Assembly: GCA_034359265.1 (NCBI GenBank) | Contig: CP136890.1 | Span: forward strand, 97,179,501-97,243,500 | Direction: 5' to 3' | Source of the DNA: Canna indica | Taxonomy: Eukaryota > Streptophyta > Magnoliopsida > Zingiberales > Cannaceae | Length of the DNA stretch: 64,000 nucleotides | Part shown: positions 60,229-64,000 of the stretch, one piece after another | How the letters are laid out: each line of letters starts with the position of its first letter | Numbering within the stretch: position 1 is the stretch's first letter | Notes under the pieces: model-generated | Told to the model about the DNA's origin: nothing | Database searches by the model: none | Seen by the model: the letters and a program-made list of their open reading frames with translations, nothing else | Translations under genes and position numbers: made by a program

Positions 60229-61632
60229 ATGGCTATGGCGGCGAGACCCTTTCGATATCTGCTTGCCCACAATGGTGGATTGGCGTTGGCTTTGATTATG
60301 ATGTCGTGGTGGATTGGGGGTGCGAAAGCGGAGATCCGGGAAATGGAGGTGCAGTCGGATGCGCGGTCCATCATCCCCTTCGACGAGTTCGGCTTCACCC
60401 GGTGGGGCGGCCTGGAGCTCAATGTCACTGGCATTGCCTTCTCTTCTTCCTCCTCCTCGGAAGCGGCGGACGACTTGGACCTGTCGCAGCTGGGCTTCTT
60501 TCTCTCCACCCGGGACGCATGGCTGCACGTCCTCCAACAGCTGCAGGATCTCGACATCACCTGCGCACTCCAGTCCGACCTCGTCCATGTCGTCTACTCC
60601 TTCGACCGCCTCTCCCCGCCGCCCAACCCCTCCGGCGTCCCCGTCGCCCGCGCCACCTCTTTCCGCTTCGCCGTCAATCTCACTGACAGCCCCGGCCAGT
60701 TCACGCTCGTCTTCGCTAACTGTCTCCCCACGCTCCGCGTATCCATGGACGTCCGCTCCGCTATGTTCAACCGGCCGGACCCGTCCGACCCCTCCAGCCG
60801 CGCATACCTCTCTGCCGGCTCGGCAGCCCTTCCCCTACTCTACTCCCTGCTGTTCTTCGCGTACGCCGCCCTTGCTGTCGTCTGGGCCGCCGCCCTCATC
60901 CGCAGGCGCCGCTCGGCCTTCGCTATCCACTACTTCATGCTCGCCGTCATCATCCTCAAGGCCCTCAACCTTCTCTGCGAAGCCGAGGACAAGTCCTACA
61001 TCGAGCGCACCGGCTCCGCCCACGGCTGGGATGTCCTCTTCTACATCTTTAGCTTCCTCAAGGGAATCTCTCTTTTCACTCTCATAGTCCTCATAGGCAC
61101 CGGATGGTCCTTCCTCAAGCCCTACCTCCAGGACCGCGAGAAGAAGGTCCTTATGGCCGTAATCCCACTCCAGGTTGTCGCCAACATTGCCCAGGTCGCC
61201 ATTGACGAGTCTGGTCCGTACGCCCGAGACTGGGTCACCTGGAGGCAGCTTTTCCTCCTCGTCGACGTGGTATGCTGCTGTGCCATCCTCTTCCCCATCG
61301 TCTGGTCTATCAAGAACCTTCGGGAAGCCGCTAGGACTGATGGCAAAGCTGCCGTCAACCTCATGAAGCTAACTCTCTTCCGCCAGTATTACGTCGTTGT
61401 CATCTGCTACATCTACTTCACCAGGGTGGTGGTCTACGCCCTCATTACCATCACCTCCTACCAATACCTGTGGACTAGTGTGTTCGCCGGGGAGCTTGCA
61501 ACTCTTGCATTCTATGTCTTCACGGGATACAAATTCAGGCCCGAGGCACATAACCCTTATTTTGCCATTGATGACGAGGAGGAGGAGGCTGCGGCAGAGG
61601 CGCTCAAGCTTGATGACGAGTTTGAATTGTGA
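60229..61632 (+). CDS. GPR107-like seven-transmembrane protein (Lung_7-TM_R; CAND6/CAND7 type)
   Basis: 467 residues, intronless. A signal peptide at about residues 10-30 (LALALIMMSWWIGGAKA) is followed by a luminal GOLD-like domain starting EIREMEVQSDARSIIPFDEF and containing FGFTRWGGLELNVTGIAF. Seven hydrophobic segments run from about residue 200 to 435: LPLLYSLLFFAYAALAVVWA, FAIHYFMLAVIILKALNLLC, VLFYIFSFLKGISLFTLIVL, VLMAVIPLQVVANIAQVAI, LFLLVDVVCCCAILFPIVWS, YYVVVICYIYFTRVVVYALI and YLWTSVFAGELATLAFYVFT. The cytosolic tail is acidic (DDEEEEAAAEALKLDDEFEL). The family resides in the Golgi/endomembrane system in animals; the plant members were catalogued as candidate G-protein-coupled receptors, which is unproven. 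Start ATG 60229 gives MAMAARPF and places the signal peptide properly; the frame also has an upstream non-ATG extension that is not used. Confidence 0.93.
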   Translation: MAMAARPFRYLLAHNGGLALALIMMSWWIGGAKAEIREMEVQSDARSIIPFDEFGFTRWGGLELNVTGIAFSSSSSSEAADDLDLSQLGFFLSTRDAWLHVLQQLQDLDITCALQSDLVHVVYSFDRLSPPPNPSGVPVARATSFRFAVNLTDSPGQFTLVFANCLPTLRVSMDVRSAMFNRPDPSDPSSRAYLSAGSAALPLLYSLLFFAYAALAVVWAAALIRRRRSAFAIHYFMLAVIILKALNLLCEAEDKSYIERTGSAHGWDVLFYIFSFLKGISLFTLIVLIGTGWSFLKPYLQDREKKVLMAVIPLQVVANIAQVAIDESGPYARDWVTWRQLFLLVDVVCCCAILFPIVWSIKNLREAARTDGKAAVNLMKLTLFRQYYVVVICYIYFTRVVVYALITITSYQYLWTSVFAGELATLAFYVFTGYKFRPEAHNPYFAIDDEEEEAAAEALKLDDEFEL

Positions 61633-62904
61633 ATCAAAAATTGCGGATACTTTCAGGGTTGATCAGGAAATGCACTTCTGAGGACACTTACCATGTGAAA
61701 TTGCTGGGAAAGCATGAAAATAGAGGTTGGATCTAGTATTTATTTTGCACTTTTTTCCCCTTTTCTTTTGCATGTTACAGTTATTAGCATTGTTGATTCA
61801 ATGCTTAAGGAAATATGGTCCTCTTGTTCTGTGTTATTAAAGTAGCATAAGCTAGTCCATATTAATTATACATGCCATTTAACTTTTTTGCATAACTAGA
61901 ACATCTACTTAATTTGTTAGTAGAAAATTGACTTTGTTTTTTCTTCTGGTGCCGGATGGTTAGGGTCTTTTTCTAATCGGATAATGGGTATATGGTTTAG
62001 AACTTTAGATCTTCAGCTATGTTGAAACATCATATTTAATGCAGTTCCCCATTCTTTATAATATTCAATTGATAAATTGATGCAGTTTAGAAATATGCAA
62101 TTGACAAACTTCTCATAACATAAGATTTCTTGACATAAATTTGGATACAGTCATGCAACCAACTAGATTTCTATCATTTTGATTAAAGCAAATCCTTTTG
62201 TGTTGTTGTTTTTGTCTTAATTGATATCAGAATGTGATATAAGGTGGTGCTTTCTCATGTGAACAAGGTTTCTTCTGTTCCAAAGTGCTAATAGTCTATG
62301 CTTAAGTTTTCTTGCTAGTTGCTACTGAATTATCTCCACTGTATAGTTTAGAGGGTGCATCCTAGGACGTTGAAGTTGCATTCATGTACTAAACTTCCTT
62401 CTGTTTCTTGAGTCAACTTCATATTCAGTTCTCTAAAATCACCACTTTCAAGTCTAGACAAAAGTGACAAAATACCTGTTCATCTATGAATGCCGACCAG
62501 GTTGAAAGTGCTTCGGTAAATTGGTACTAGTTTGCTAAGGAGTAATGTGAGCATCTACACTATTCCATTGTTTAATGCTATGTATTTCTCAAGTAAAATT
62601 CTTTGCATTAAAGGTTGACTCAGCTAAATCAAACTCAATATGTTGATGCGAGTTTGTGCATGCATCATAGTCAACCTGAGACCTGATTGGAGCTTGTTTT
62701 TTTCTCCCTTTCCTCTATTTCCATGCATCGTCATTTTTTCTAGGTATATTGGTATTGTTTCTCCTATGTGTTTATATTTATACGTATCCTTCCATTTATC
62801 ATAAAAAACCATATCTTTTTATTAGAGATCAAAGTAGATATTCCATGTTTTCCTGTCATGTTATCACTTTTTCATAAACAACATCAACAATTTGCCTTGT
62901 GGCT
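61633..62904. other. 3' flank of the GPR107-like gene, intergenic
   Basis: 3' UTR then AT-rich DNA with no recognisable gene. Confidence 0.5.
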
Positions 62905-63419
62905 TGTTAAAGTCCCACATTGGTTGTGGTTGTGGTCTAGATAACCTTTAAATAGATTGGACAATCCTCCCCCCTTCAGCTAGCTTTTGGGGTGGAGTTA
63001 GGTCAAGGCGGATTTTCTAACATGGCATTGTTATTGGGTCATCAGCAGAATTTCACGCTCCAGATGTGGATCCTGGGCGCGAGGGGATGTGTTAAAGTCG
63101 CACATTGGTTGAGGTTGTGGTCTAGATAGCCTTTAAATAGATTGGGCAGTCCTCCCCCCTTAGCTAGTTTTTGGGGTGGAGTTAGGTCCAAAACTGATTT
63201 TCTAACATGGTATCAGAGTCAGGCCTATTGTTGATATGAGGCCACCCACGGAACTTCAAGCTTCGGATGTGGATCCTGGGCTGCTGGGCATGAGAGGGGT
63301 GTGTTAAAGTCCCACGTTGGTTGAGTTTGTGGTCTAGATAGCCTTTAAATAGATTGGACAATTCTCCCCCTTGAGTTAGCTTTTGGGGTGGAGTTAGGTC
63401 CAAGGCTGATTTTCTAAGA
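62905..63419 (+). mobile_element. Tandem TRIM retrotransposon array (LTR-internal-LTR-internal-LTR)
   Basis: Three 118-bp LTRs (62905-63022, 63090-63207, 63302-63419) begin TGTTAAAGTCCCACATTGG (or close variants) and end TTTTCTAACA or TTTTCTAAGA, giving the TGTTA...TAACA terminus. The second LTR is followed directly by TGGTATCAGAG, the primer-binding site complementary to initiator methionine tRNA. Purine-rich stretches (GCGAGGGGA, GAGAGGGG) precede LTRs 2 and 3 like a polypurine tract. The internal parts are only about 67 and 94 bp, so the element is a non-coding miniature. Flanks TGGCT and TGGTT match at 4 of 5. Confidence 0.88.
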
Positions 63420-63424
63420 TGGTT

Positions 63425-64000
63425 ATAGCTCTAAGATCACTAGAACAAAAACAAAAGGTTTTGCATTAGATATTCTGAATTTCAGTGTATAAACAATTAA
63501 ACATGGACTATTTAATGCACACTTAACCTGTTGTTTTAATTTCATTTTTTTCTAGTTTCCAGATTGATTTATTGAAGTCCTTAAACTGGGAATACTGATG
63601 AAACAACTATAAACAATGGTCTGATAGTTGTGGTCTTTAGGTGATAAATAGAGACTGAGGGAAACCAGGAGGTTTCTTTAAGTTCATATCTCCTTGGTGA
63701 AAAGGCCAAGCTTGTGCAGAAAGCAAGCAACTTTTGCCGAGGACACCAAACCACTAAGTGCTTGTGTGTCTATGTATGAGGGGTCACCCTCAGGTAACGA
63801 AATTCACTTAAATAGTATTGCTGCATTATCATTAAATGTCGAATTGCCTTCTTTGGAAGCAATTTTGTGGCCATATATCATATGTCAAACCAACTTTTTA
63901 AGGAATGAATTGTTGTTTAGATCTGCATAGGGCCAATTATTTATTTTACATCAACATAATGTCTTGTTAAAAGGAGAAAAGGAGCCATTACTGTTGCTAA
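63425..64000. other. Right edge, possible exon of a following gene
   Basis: A plus-strand open stretch near 63700-63799 (TFAEDTKPLSACVSMYEGSP) ends at a plausible donor CTCAG/GTAACG and is preceded by CTTGTGCAG. It might be an exon of a gene continuing past the window, but the family is not recognised and chance is not excluded. Confidence 0.25.

Overview
This is plant nuclear DNA from an angiosperm. GC-rich first exons (TCP, bHLH and GPR107-like genes) in AT-rich surroundings, together with small transposons in introns and intergenic space, lean towards a non-grass monocot. That placement is an inference; species cannot be read from the sequence. I see no bacterial, organellar or viral block.

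Genes, left to right: the 3' end of an unrecognised minus-strand gene (1084-1778); a class I TCP transcription factor (5622-6686); a five-exon CYP18-1/PPIL3 cyclophilin (9739-14957); a four-exon plastid Ycf49-like DUF2499 protein (15973-18136); a four-exon group I bZIP factor on the minus strand (19916-23412); an intronless PLS-class PPR protein on the minus strand (25299-27194); a two-exon linker histone H1 (41969-42711); an intronless MYC-type bHLH factor (43720-44976); a seven-exon RAD1 subunit of the 9-1-1 checkpoint clamp (48608-52743); a small coiled-coil hypothetical protein (53898-54275); a six-exon DWARF27-type carotenoid isomerase (55301-57141); and an intronless GPR107-like seven-helix protein (60229-61632). 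For seven of the genes I assembled exons by hand; all junctions keep frame. The genes are functionally unrelated neighbours, as is usual in plants; there is no cluster or operon.

The most structured accessory DNA lies at 27.9-41.0 kb. Degenerate AT-rich repeat units there are interrupted by a fold-back MITE, a SINE and a 6.4-kb Pack-MULE-like element (31117-37540) with long terminal inverted repeats and an 8-bp target duplication. The Pack-MULE-like element carries a tandemly repeated chimera of an AAA-ATPase fragment and a carboxylesterase fragment. A 4.6-kb CACTA element (32093-36673, TSD GAT) has inserted into one chimera copy. To the right follow nested hAT-like elements and a LINE remnant split by another hAT element.

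Elsewhere there are further hAT MITEs with 8-bp target duplications, a Harbinger-like element with an internal tandem array, a SINE nested in a hAT element inside the RAD1 intron, a 429-bp inverted repeat just upstream of the cyclophilin gene, and a tandem TRIM array (three 118-bp LTRs) near the right edge. I found no convincing new gene system. The most novel parts are the nested Pack-MULE/CACTA structure and the long hairpins.
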